DNA from: Verrucomicrobiia bacterium
Lineage (GTDB): Bacteria > Verrucomicrobiota > Verrucomicrobiia > Verrucomicrobiales > Akkermansiaceae
NCBI GenBank assembly: GCA_030431475.1
Contig: JAUIJD010000010.1
Location: 40,103 to 104,102, forward strand
Length of the DNA stretch: 64,000 bases
Direction: 5' to 3'
Below the pieces are notes generated by a model. It worked only from the letters and a program-made list of their open reading frames with translations. It made no database searches and was not told the origin of the DNA. The position numbers and the translations under genes are program-made. Below are positions 43,843 to 52,600 of the stretch, in pieces. Each line of letters begins with the position of its first letter. Positions within the stretch are counted from its first letter, which is position 1.

Positions 43843-44763
43843 ATGCGCATCCTCCTGACCGCCTTCGTCGTCCTCGGGCTGGCCCACGCGGCCGAGCGTT
43901 CCATCGGCGGCGTCACGCTCACCCGCGACCTCGACTACGCCGGCAACGTCAACCCGCGGCAGAAGCTCGACCTCTACCTGCCGGAGAAGCGGGCCGACGA
44001 GGAGCCGTTGCCGGTGATCGTCTTCATTCACGGCGGCGGCTGGCAGAATGGCGACAAGGGGCGGGCCCGCCGGCTGGTGCCCTACGTCCGGAGTGGAAAG
44101 TTCGCCGCGGTGTCGATCGGCTACCGCCTCACCGACGAGGCGAGCTGGCCGGCCCAGATCCACGACTGCAAGGCGGGCATCCGCTGGATCCGCGCCCACG
44201 CCGAAAAGCACGGGCTCGACCCGGGTCGGATGGTCGCCTTCGGTCCCTCGGCCGGCGGCCATCTGGTCGCGATGCTCGGGGTGTCGGGCGGCGACAAGAA
44301 GCTCGAGGGCGAAATCGGTCCGCACCTCGGGGAAAGCAGCGCGGTATCGGCGGTGATCGACTTCTTCGGCCCGGCCAACTTCGTCACCATGAGTTCGCAG
44401 GAAAGCCGGGTGCCCCACGACACCGCGACCTCTCCCGAGGGCAAGCTGCTCGGCGGCGCGCCGCAGGACGTGCCCGCGGTGGCACGCAATGCCTCGCCGC
44501 AGCACCACATCGACGGCGACGAGCCACCCTTTCTCGTCGTCCACGGCGACCGCGACCGCATCGTGCCCTACGCCCAGTCGGTCGACTTCGTGAAGGCGCT
44601 GAGGGCGAAGGACGTCGACACCACCTTCATCACCGTCGACGGCGCCGGGCATGGACAGGGATTCGGTCCGGACGTGGAGAAGGCCGTCTCCAGTTTCCTC
44701 GGGAAGCACCTGCTCGGTGAGGATCACGAGCTCAAGGACGCGACGCTGAAGGCGGGCGGGTAG
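43843..44763 (+). CDS. Secreted alpha/beta-hydrolase (esterase-like)
   Basis: 306 residues with signal peptide [14 protein letters not shown]. The oxyanion motif HGGGW, nucleophile elbow GPSAGGH (Ser136), the acidic loop [12 protein letters not shown] and the catalytic His in GAGHGQGF define an esterase of the BD-FAE/HSL-like type. In polysaccharide-degrading bacteria such enzymes often remove acetyl or feruloyl groups from glycans; the substrate here is an inference. It stands alone between small membrane genes and hisF. Confidence 0.88.
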   Translation: MRILLTAFVVLGLAHAAERSIGGVTLTRDLDYAGNVNPRQKLDLYLPEKRADEEPLPVIVFIHGGGWQNGDKGRARRLVPYVRSGKFAAVSIGYRLTDEASWPAQIHDCKAGIRWIRAHAEKHGLDPGRMVAFGPSAGGHLVAMLGVSGGDKKLEGEIGPHLGESSAVSAVIDFFGPANFVTMSSQESRVPHDTATSPEGKLLGGAPQDVPAVARNASPQHHIDGDEPPFLVVHGDRDRIVPYAQSVDFVKALRAKDVDTTFITVDGAGHGQGFGPDVEKAVSSFLGKHLLGEDHELKDATLKAGG

Positions 44764-44840
44764 CGCCCTTCACGCCGATTTCACGGGCGACGGGGCGGCG
44801 GGGGGTGGACAAGCCGGAGTCGGCGGGCTTTGCTTTCCCG

Positions 44841-45605
44841 GTGCTCGCGAAGCGAATCATCCCGTGCCTGGACGTGACCGACGGCCGCGTGGTCAAGGGC
44901 GTCAATTTCGTCGATCTCATCGATGCCGGCGACCCGGTCGAGTGCGCCATGGCCTACAACGAGCAGCAGGCGGACGAGCTCGTTTTTCTCGACATCACCG
45001 CCTCCTCCGACGCCCGCGAGACGATGGTCGACGTGGTCCGCCGGACGGCCGAGCATTGCTTCATTCCCCTGACGGTCGGCGGTGGGATCCGCACGGTGGA
45101 GAACATGCGCGAGATGCTCCTCGCGGGCGCCGACAAGGTGGGGGTGAACACCGCCGCGGTGAAGACCCCCGAGCTGGTCGACGCCGGTGCCAAGGCCTTC
45201 GGTGCGCAGTGCATCGTGGTGGCGATCGATGCCAAGCGCGAGGGTCCCGGCAAGTGGGGCGTCTACACCCACGGCGGCCGGACCCCCGTGGGCCTCGACG
45301 CGGTCGAGTGGGCGAAGGAGGTCTGGCGCCGCGGTGCCGGAGAGATCCTTCTCACCAGCATGGATGCCGACGGCACCCAGGCGGGTTACGACTGCGAGCT
45401 GACGGCCACCGTTTCCGACGCGGTGGGCATCCCGGTCATCGCGAGTGGAGGTGCCGGCAATCTCGAGCACATGGTCGAGGTCCTCGACAAGGGCCGGGCG
45501 GACGCCGTGCTGGCGGCGAGCATCTTCCACTTCGGCACGCACACCGTGGGCGAGGCCAAGCGGCACTTCGCTGAGCGCGGGATTCCGGTGCGGCCGGAGC
45601 TTTGA
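44841..45605 (+). CDS. hisF: Imidazole glycerol phosphate synthase, cyclase subunit
   Basis: 254 residues from GTG 44841. This start places the catalytic aspartates exactly at positions 11 (IIPCLDV) and 130 (VVAIDAKRE), the canonical HisF numbering; GTG 44805 would add 12 residues. Other family signatures are [26 protein letters not shown] and [14 protein letters not shown]. With HisH it converts PRFAR plus ammonia to imidazole glycerol phosphate and AICAR in histidine synthesis. No other his genes are adjacent. Confidence 0.97.
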   Translation: MLAKRIIPCLDVTDGRVVKGVNFVDLIDAGDPVECAMAYNEQQADELVFLDITASSDARETMVDVVRRTAEHCFIPLTVGGGIRTVENMREMLLAGADKVGVNTAAVKTPELVDAGAKAFGAQCIVVAIDAKREGPGKWGVYTHGGRTPVGLDAVEWAKEVWRRGAGEILLTSMDADGTQAGYDCELTATVSDAVGIPVIASGGAGNLEHMVEVLDKGRADAVLAASIFHFGTHTVGEAKRHFAERGIPVRPEL

Positions 45606-45609
45606 AACC

Positions 45610-46386
45610 ATGAGGCGCTCCTGCTTCGGCACCCTGCTGGTCTTCGCCCTGGTGGCGGGTGCGGCCGGGTGGTTCTTCCGGGCGGAGCTGAAGACCCTGT
45701 GGAAGTGCCACGGGGAGCCGGTGCTGGTGGTCGGCAAGCGACCTCCGGAGCCCGACCCGGAGCGCTACGAGCTGCTCAAGGAGGAGATCGAACGCTGGCG
45801 CCGCAACCTCGGGCAGCGCTATCGCGAGGCCGGCAGCGACCGGGGACGCGATGCGGTGATCGAGGAGGCCGCGGTTTTCCTCGAGACCGCGCTCCCGGAC
45901 CTGATGAACTGCTGGCTGGGGACGCCATGGGATTTCAACGGCCACTGTGAGACTCCCGGCAGCGGCAAGATCGCCTGCGGCTACTTCGTCGCCACCGTCC
46001 TGCGCGACGCGGGCTTCCGCGTCGACCGCTACCGCCTGGCCCGGCAGCCGTCCCAGAACATCCTCCGCACCTTCCTGCCGAAAGGTGAGATGTCGCTGCG
46101 GGTCGGCGTGCCGTACGAGGATTTCGCGAACGAACTGCGGCAGATGACGCCGGGCGTGCGCATCGTCGGGCTCGACACCCACGTCGGCTTCATCGTCGGC
46201 CGACCCGGCGAGTTCCGCTTCGTCCACTCTTCCGGATCGTCGCCCTGGTGCGTGGTCGACGAGGCGGAGGCCGACGCCGAAGTACTACGCCGCTCGAACT
46301 ACCGGGTGCACGGCAATCTCACGACTCATCGCGAGTTGGTGCGCAAGTGGCTTCTGGGCGAGCAGTTCCGGGTGGTGGGACGCTAG
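45610..46386 (+). CDS. NlpC/P60-like cysteine peptidase-fold protein
   Basis: 258 residues from ATG 45610, with an N-terminal hydrophobic helix (FGTLLVFALVAGAAGWFF) that is a signal anchor. The motif KIACGYFVATVLRDAGF carries the probable nucleophile Cys123, and THVGFIV the probable His191, in the order used by papain-like NlpC/P60 and related amidases. The preceding PWDFNGHCETPGSG is also typical of this fold. Such enzymes cut peptidoglycan peptides or other amide bonds. Exact family not assigned. It starts 4 bp after hisF. Confidence 0.65.
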   Translation: MRRSCFGTLLVFALVAGAAGWFFRAELKTLWKCHGEPVLVVGKRPPEPDPERYELLKEEIERWRRNLGQRYREAGSDRGRDAVIEEAAVFLETALPDLMNCWLGTPWDFNGHCETPGSGKIACGYFVATVLRDAGFRVDRYRLARQPSQNILRTFLPKGEMSLRVGVPYEDFANELRQMTPGVRIVGLDTHVGFIVGRPGEFRFVHSSGSSPWCVVDEAEADAEVLRRSNYRVHGNLTTHRELVRKWLLGEQFRVVGR

Positions 46387-46446
46387 ACTCGAACGTCCCC
46401 CGCGACGACCTCCGACAAGGGGCTCGCGGCCGAAGAGGCCGGGTGG

Positions 46447-47334
46447 TCAGGCCCCGACGGCGTCGCCGAAGCGTTCCTCGAGCCGGTCGGCGCTGGCGTT
46501 CTCGCCCTCCTTGCGGAGAAAGTCGGCGTAGTTCGACACCACGGCCTCGAGGTCGTCACGGAATTCCTCACCGAGGGCCTCGAAGCCGTGGAGCGCCTTT
46601 TCGAAGTGACGCCGCGCCCAGGCCCGGTCGCCGGTTTCGAGAAGCGCGAGGGCGAGGTTGTTGTGGGATTGCGCGGTGTCGGGGTGCTCGTCGCCGAAGT
46701 GCTTGCGGCGTGCCTCAAGCGCCATCATGTGCATCTCGCGCGCCTGCTCGTAATAGCCGGCGGCCTGATAGAGGGCGCCGAGGTTGTTGGAAAGCGTGGC
46801 GGTTTCCTCGTGGTCGGGACCGAGTTCCTTGTGGAGGATCTCCAAGGCCCGCAGGAAGTCGTTCTCGGCGCCGTCGATGTCGCCGTCGGCTTTCTTCAGA
46901 TAGGCCAGGTTGTTGGCCATCACCGCCACGTCGATCAGCGCCGGCGGATCATTCTCTTCGAACAGCCGCTTCGCTTCCTCCCACAGCTCGGCGGCTCGCT
47001 GGGTGTTCCCCAGCCCGTCGTGGACCGCGCCCTGCGACGCGGTGATGCGGGCGATTTGGAGCTGCCGGTCGGGTCGGTTCTCGAGTTGCTCGAGGGCCTG
47101 CTTGAAATCCTCGCGCGCTTCTTCGAGGCGTCCGAGATTGCGATACAGTTCACCGCGCACCTCCAGCGTGCAGGCGAATTCATCGATGCTTTCGAGGTCC
47201 TCGCTGAGGGCCTGCTGCGCCTTCTCAACCGCGGCGGTGGCGGCGTGGACGGCTTCATCGTAGTTGCCGTCGGCGAGCAGGGAGTCGACGCGCTCGCGGA
47301 GGATCTGAATGAGGGTGGCGGTAGGAGAGTCCAT
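46447..47334 (-). CDS. Cytoplasmic TPR-repeat protein (kinesin-light-chain type)
   Basis: 295 residues starting MDSPTATLIQILRE. Tandem tetratricopeptide repeats dominate, the last three of the kinesin-light-chain style (TATLSNNLGALYQAAGYYEQA, TAQSHNNLALALLETGDRAWA). No signal peptide or catalytic motif. It is the last gene of the minus-strand cluster after the HD protein and recO, with 16 bp between recO and its start. Function is probably scaffolding; no partner can be named. Confidence 0.8.
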   Translation of the reverse strand: MDSPTATLIQILRERVDSLLADGNYDEAVHAATAAVEKAQQALSEDLESIDEFACTLEVRGELYRNLGRLEEAREDFKQALEQLENRPDRQLQIARITASQGAVHDGLGNTQRAAELWEEAKRLFEENDPPALIDVAVMANNLAYLKKADGDIDGAENDFLRALEILHKELGPDHEETATLSNNLGALYQAAGYYEQAREMHMMALEARRKHFGDEHPDTAQSHNNLALALLETGDRAWARRHFEKALHGFEALGEEFRDDLEAVVSNYADFLRKEGENASADRLEERFGDAVGA

Positions 47335-47350
47335 GACTTTGTATATACAG

Positions 47351-47923
47351 TTAAGATCCTTTTGAACGATCAGCAAAGGGGTTTTTGCGGGAATCATCGA
47401 GGGCCTCGAGGGCCTGATCCCGTTGGCCCGGGAGCCCCCCGAGCGCCTCGCGCAGGGCCTGTCCGGCCCGGGCCCGATCGCCGCCGAGCCCGAGGAGGCG
47501 GGCGAGCTCGCTCTCGAAGTGCCGGAGTGCCCGCGAACTCGCGCCGGCTTCATCGATGTGATCGAGCCCGCGACGCAGGAGGTCGTGCAGCGCCGGTTCG
47601 GGATGCTCGTGCTCGACCGCTGTCTCCAGCAGCCGGCAGAAGTAGCTGGCGAGCAGGGTCGACCGGTAGTCGCGGCGGATGCGTTCCCGCAGGCACCGGG
47701 GCTCGGCCTCGCGCAGGGCGTGCAGCTCGCCGCGGCGGGCCGGTGCCCAGTGGACCTCCGAGGAAAAGAACAGATCGAGCTTTCCGGCGAACGGGCTCTT
47801 CGGACGTCGGGCACCCTTGGCGACGGTCTTGATCAGCCCGGCGTCCGCGGTGAACCAGTGGACGATCAGGCTGGTGTCGGTGAGCTTGGTCAGCCGCACG
47901 AGGATGGCGTCGGAGCGTTCCAT
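47351..47923 (-). CDS. recO: DNA repair protein RecO
   Basis: 190 residues from the ATG giving MERSDAILVRLTKLTDTSLI. The N-terminal OB fold is typical (VHWFTADAGLIKTVAKGAR, GKLDLFFSSEVHW), followed by the helical part YRSTLLASYFCRLLETAVEHE. RecO helps load RecA on SSB-coated single strands in the RecFOR pathway. At 190 residues it is shorter than the usual ~240, and no four-cysteine zinc site is visible. The start is 7 bp after the HD gene, so the two are co-transcribed. Confidence 0.85.
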   Translation of the reverse strand: MERSDAILVRLTKLTDTSLIVHWFTADAGLIKTVAKGARRPKSPFAGKLDLFFSSEVHWAPARRGELHALREAEPRCLRERIRRDYRSTLLASYFCRLLETAVEHEHPEPALHDLLRRGLDHIDEAGASSRALRHFESELARLLGLGGDRARAGQALREALGGLPGQRDQALEALDDSRKNPFADRSKGS

Positions 47924-47930
47924 GGGCGGT

Positions 47931-49013
47931 TCAGAGCAGGGTGTCCGGAGGGGACGCCGGGGAGGACGCCGCCGCCGCCGCGGGCGGCTCGCCCTCGAAG
48001 GCGGGCAGCGGGGTGACCAGGTTGGCCGGCAGCGGGAAGCGCTTCTCGTAGATGTCGCCGGCGATCTCATTCGACTCGGCGTAGGCGTCCTTCACCATCT
48101 CAAGCTTGGCATCGAGGTTGTCGATGTAGTGCAGCGCGAAAGCCTCGGGTGTGCGCGGCAGCGTCGGCGACCCGAACTCGTACTCGCCGTGGTGGGCGGC
48201 GATGAGGTGCAGCAGGTGCAGGCGCACCGTTTCGCTCGGCGGGTCGAGCGCGAGCCAGTCCTTCGCCGCCGGCGAGTCGGCGACCTCGTGCCAGAGCTTG
48301 TTGACCAGCTCGATGCCCAGCGGGATATGGCCGAGCATCTCGCCGTAGACCGAGTGGTTCTGCGCGAAGCCGCGCTCGGGATACTGGTTCTCCCAGAGCT
48401 TGCCGCAGTCATGGAAAAGCACGCCGGCGAGCATCAGGTCACGGTTGAGCTGGGGATAAACGCCGCAGACGGCATCCGCCGAGCGCATCATCTGCGCGAC
48501 GTGCTCGCTCAGGCCGCCGCGCCGGGCGTGGTGGTTTTTCCGCGCCGCGGCGGCCCGCCGGAAGCGGTCGCCGAACTCGTCGAGGAAGCGGTCGACCAAG
48601 GCCGACAACCGGGGGTCGGCGATGCTCCCGCAGAAGCCGGTGATCGCCTTCCACGCCTCGCGCTGAACGGCGGCGGTTTCGGCGTCGCCGGCGTAGAAGG
48701 CCTCGAGCGCGTCGCCGTCGAGTTTCTCCCAGGACAGGGTGGCGGCGTTGAGACCGAACTGGTTCTGCGTCCACTCGGCGTCGAGCCGCAGCACCGTGCC
48801 GTCGGCAAAACCCTGTGCCGCCTCGAACAGCGGCGCGTCCGACCAGGCGTTGAGGCCGAAGCCGCCGGTGGCGTCGGCGAAGGTCAGCACCAGATAGGGC
48901 TTGCCGGTCTTGGTCTGGCGCTCGCTGCGGCTCTGCAGTTCGGCATCGACGGCGAAGCGCTGAGGCGACTCGCCGGCCTGCTGTTTGAGGGCGGCCACGG
49001 TGAGAAATTCCAT
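47931..49013 (-). CDS. OB-fold plus HD-domain nuclease-like protein (YhaM type)
   Basis: 360 residues starting MEFLTVAALKQQ; further ATGs lie 12 bp and more upstream. Residues ~15-100 form an OB fold (KTGKPYLVLTFADATGGFGL). Residues ~165-320 are an HD phosphohydrolase domain: GGLSEHVAQMM, LFHDCGKLWE, LIAAHHGEYEFGSP. This is the architecture of the 3'-5' exoribonuclease YhaM. The family acts on single-stranded nucleic acid; specific substrate is not known here. It heads the minus-strand cluster with recO and the TPR gene. Confidence 0.85.
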   Translation of the reverse strand: MEFLTVAALKQQAGESPQRFAVDAELQSRSERQTKTGKPYLVLTFADATGGFGLNAWSDAPLFEAAQGFADGTVLRLDAEWTQNQFGLNAATLSWEKLDGDALEAFYAGDAETAAVQREAWKAITGFCGSIADPRLSALVDRFLDEFGDRFRRAAAARKNHHARRGGLSEHVAQMMRSADAVCGVYPQLNRDLMLAGVLFHDCGKLWENQYPERGFAQNHSVYGEMLGHIPLGIELVNKLWHEVADSPAAKDWLALDPPSETVRLHLLHLIAAHHGEYEFGSPTLPRTPEAFALHYIDNLDAKLEMVKDAYAESNEIAGDIYEKRFPLPANLVTPLPAFEGEPPAAAAASSPASPPDTLL

Positions 49014-49625
49014 GCCGTGGAGCATCGGTTGCCGCATCCCGTGCGTCGAGGCGGGAAAGCTGCGGGGCTCGGGCCGGCTCGAAAGCACGCCTGCAATCGC
49101 GACGGTCCACCGTGGAAACGCGACGATCTGCCGGAAGACATCCGGGCATCCACCGTTTCTGCGGCGGATCGTCCCGACAAGGGCGAGCCACTTGCCTGAA
49201 TCGCCTTTCAACGGATTCCGGCTTCTCCCCCTCGGCAGGAGGGTGATTCAGGGCGTTGGGGCCAGAGGTGGCGGATTTTCGAAGCTTCCCAACGGTTCGT
49301 TTGCGCATGGTGCGGGATCGGCGATGAAGATCGGTTCCGGTGCTTCTACCCTTAAATGGGTAGACGAAACCCTTTGAAAACCGGCTTTCCCTAGGCCTTT
49401 TTTAGAAGGCTCGCCCGATTTCAGACGGGGCAAGTGCTGGCCAAGCCACCCCAAATCCGTAGCAAAACCCATGAATTCGATTTCAGCCGCCGCTCCGATC
49501 GGCCGCACGATCGCCAAGACGGCCTCGCGCCGTCGCATCGCGGTGGATGTCATCGAAATCACCATTGGCGACCGCCTTTGATTCTCCCTCGTATTCTCGC
49601 GTCAAGACCCAACCTGAACATCAAG
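49014..49625. promoter_or_regulatory. Long intergenic leader before PATR protein 2
   Basis: This 612-bp gap separates the divergent HD gene and PATR protein 2. The perfect inverted repeat CTACCC-TTAAAT-GGGTAG (49346-49363) is a possible operator. Ten bases downstream is TTGAAA (49374), a possible -35, followed by the partial hairpin GCCTT/AAGGC around 49395-49409. No convincing -10 is visible. A small reading frame lies at 49471-49581 (separate entry). Confidence 0.4.
49471..49581 (+). CDS. Candidate 36-residue small protein
   Basis: The frame starts MNSISAAAPIGRTIAK and ends EITIGDRL. Third codon positions are mostly G or C, like real genes here, and it ends 44 bp before the PATR gene. It could be a leader peptide or a small regulator. 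With no homologue known to me and no clear ribosome site, this is only a candidate. Confidence 0.3.
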   Translation: MNSISAAAPIGRTIAKTASRRRIAVDVIEITIGDRL

Positions 49626-52600
49626 ATGACTAGAAACAGCATTCTCCAAACCGCCTTTCTCCTCGGTCTCGCCGCGACCGCGCAGGGCATCGACACCTGG
49701 ACCGGCGGAACCAGCACCGACTGGGCGGACGGCACCAACTGGAGCAACGGCAACCCTCCCGACGGCACGGACACCGTCCTCGTCAACAACATCAGCGACG
49801 CGACGACCTTCACGCCGTCGCTCACCACCGCCTACACTCTCGATCCGGATGGCCCGGGTGGCGACATGTGGGTCGGTGGTTCCGGCACCGGGGAGTTGAA
49901 CATCGACAACGGCGGATCGCTCAACGTACAGGGCAACTGGCTGTTCGTCGGGGAGAACGGCGGCACTGGAACCATCAACGTCAACAGCGGTGGCGCCATC
50001 ACCGGCGACAACAACATCCGACTTGGCCGAACCGGGGGCAACGGGACCCTCAATGTCGATGGCGGCACCATCTCGGGCGTGTCAGGAATCATCACCGATG
50101 GCGGTGCCACTTCCGCGATCAATGTCACCAACAACGGTTCGGTGGCCTCGACCGGCAACATCCAGATGCACGGCACCTCGTCCAGCGGCATCGACAGTGG
50201 CTCGATCGACGCCGGCTACGAGTTCTGGGTTGGTGGCGATGGCGACAGCACGACCTTCCTTCAAACGGGTGGCACGGTTTCCTCAGGAGCTTGGTTTGTG
50301 ATCGGCCGCGATGGAACGAATTCCGAATACACCATGACCGGGGGCACGGTGAACGCCGCGACCAGCACCGTCGGTTCCTTCGCCGTGGTCGGCTCTTTCG
50401 GCGGCTCTTCGGGCACCCTCAACGTGGGCGGCACCGGCGAGTTCTACGTCGATTCCAATCGTCGTCTCTACATCGGTGAAGACGGGACCGGGATCCTGAA
50501 CGTCACCGGCGACGGTCTGGTTCAAAACACCGACACCAACGAGGGTGGCGTCAGGCTCGGCCAAAACGCCACCGGCGTCGGCACCGTCAACCTCGACGGT
50601 GGCACCATTTCCACTCCACAGGTCAGCCAGGGCGGCGGGACCGGCACCTTCAACTTCAACGGCGGCACGCTGCTTGTAAATGCCGACGAGTCCGCGTTGA
50701 CCGCCGGCACGTTCATGGGCGGGCTGACCCGCGCCAACGTCCGCGATGGCGGCGCGGTCATCGACACCGACACCTTCAGCGTCACCGTCTCCCAAGGGCT
50801 CGCCCACAGCGACATCGGTGGCGACGCCGCCATCGACGGCGGCCTGACCAAGCAGGGAGCGGGAACCCTGATCCTCTCGGGTAACAACACCTACACCGGC
50901 CCGACGGTGGTCTCCGCCGGCACCCTCGCCTTCAGTGGGGGAGGGGCGATCGACTTCACCACCGGCCTGACTCTCGCGGATAGCACCACGCTCGACGTCT
51001 CCGCCGCCACGGTCGATCCCTACCCGCCGGCGCTGACCTTCAGCGGCGACGCCCAGCTCGTGTTCCAGGCGACGGGCGACGACACGGATCAGGCCATCAT
51101 CACCGATTCGCTCACCACCACGCCGCCCAATGTCATCACCGTTGATGTCACCAACACGGCCGGTTCGTGGACCGGGGATCCCGGTGGCTGGTCCTACCCC
51201 CTGATCGACCACGACGGCACCTACGTCGGCACGGTCGGCGACGACTTCGCGATCGGCACCCTGACGCCCGCACTGGCTCCCGGTCAGACCGCGGAAATCG
51301 TCGACAACGGTGTTGAGATCGCGCTCGTCATCACCGGCGATCCGCTTTCCTGGACCGGCAACATCAGCGCCGACTGGAACACGGCCGACAACAACTGGTC
51401 GAACTCCGGAGGGGCCACTTCGTTCTCCGGCAGCCAGTCGGTGCTGTTCGAGGACGGGGCGACCGTCTTCAACGTCAACCTCGCCGAGGACGTCGAACCC
51501 GGTCTCGTGCAGTTCAGCAACCTTTTCGACGACTACACGATCTCGAGCAGCGGCGGATTCGGCATCAATGGCTCCGCTTCGGTCGCGGTCGATTCGGGAG
51601 GGTCGGTGACCTTCACGACCGAAAACGACTACACCGGCTCCACCACCATCAGCGACGGCATCTTGGTGGTGTCCGGAGATGGCTCCATCGAGAGCAGTTC
51701 CATGATCACCATCGGCGCCGATGGCGAGCTGCAGCTGAACCCGCCCACCAGCGCCACCTACGCCAATCCGATCGGTGGCACCGGGTTCCTCACGAAGCTC
51801 GGGAGCGGAACGCTGACCCTCTCGGGGGCCAACACCCTCGCCGGGGACATCGTGATGACCGATGGCCAGCTCAACCTCAACAGCGCCGGCGCGCTCGGCA
51901 CGACGGACGACGCCTTCGACGCGTTCATCTTCCAGGGCGGTGTTCTCGACAACACCAGCGGCGGCATCGTCAACCTGGCCCCGGACAAGCCGGTGAGCCT
52001 CGAGGCGGACCTGACCTTCATCGGCAGCAACGACCTGTTCCTGAGCAACGGGGCCGTGACGCTCAATGCCTCGCGCACCATCGACGTCCAGGCCGGCACC
52101 CTGGGCATGGGTGCCACGGTCGATGGCGGAGCCGGCTACGACCTGATCAAGACCGGCCCCGGAACCCTCGTCCTCAACGGCGGCAACATCGCCGGTGATC
52201 TGGACGTGCAGGCGGGCATCGTCGGCCTCAACCAGGACTTCACCGGTGCGTCTCCGATCAGCACGACCGGGACCGGCATCCTGGAGAATGCCGGAGGCGT
52301 CGGCACCAAATGGACCCGCTGGAACGTCACCGGCGACGTCACCTCCGACCTGCTCATCCGCGGCAACGACGGATCCCACGATTTCCAGCTCGGGCTCGTG
52401 AAGCAGGCGGCCGGCACCCTGACCCTGACCAACCCCGCCAACGATATCGGAGCCATCCTCAACGTGGATCAAGGCACCTTGATTCTCGAAGCGGGGTCGT
52501 ATGGACGTGCGGCCGATGACGGGACGACCCTCAACGCCTTCGCGGCGTCGCTCGGGAACGCCGGCGACAGCACGCTGGTGATCGACGGCGCGTCGGTTGA

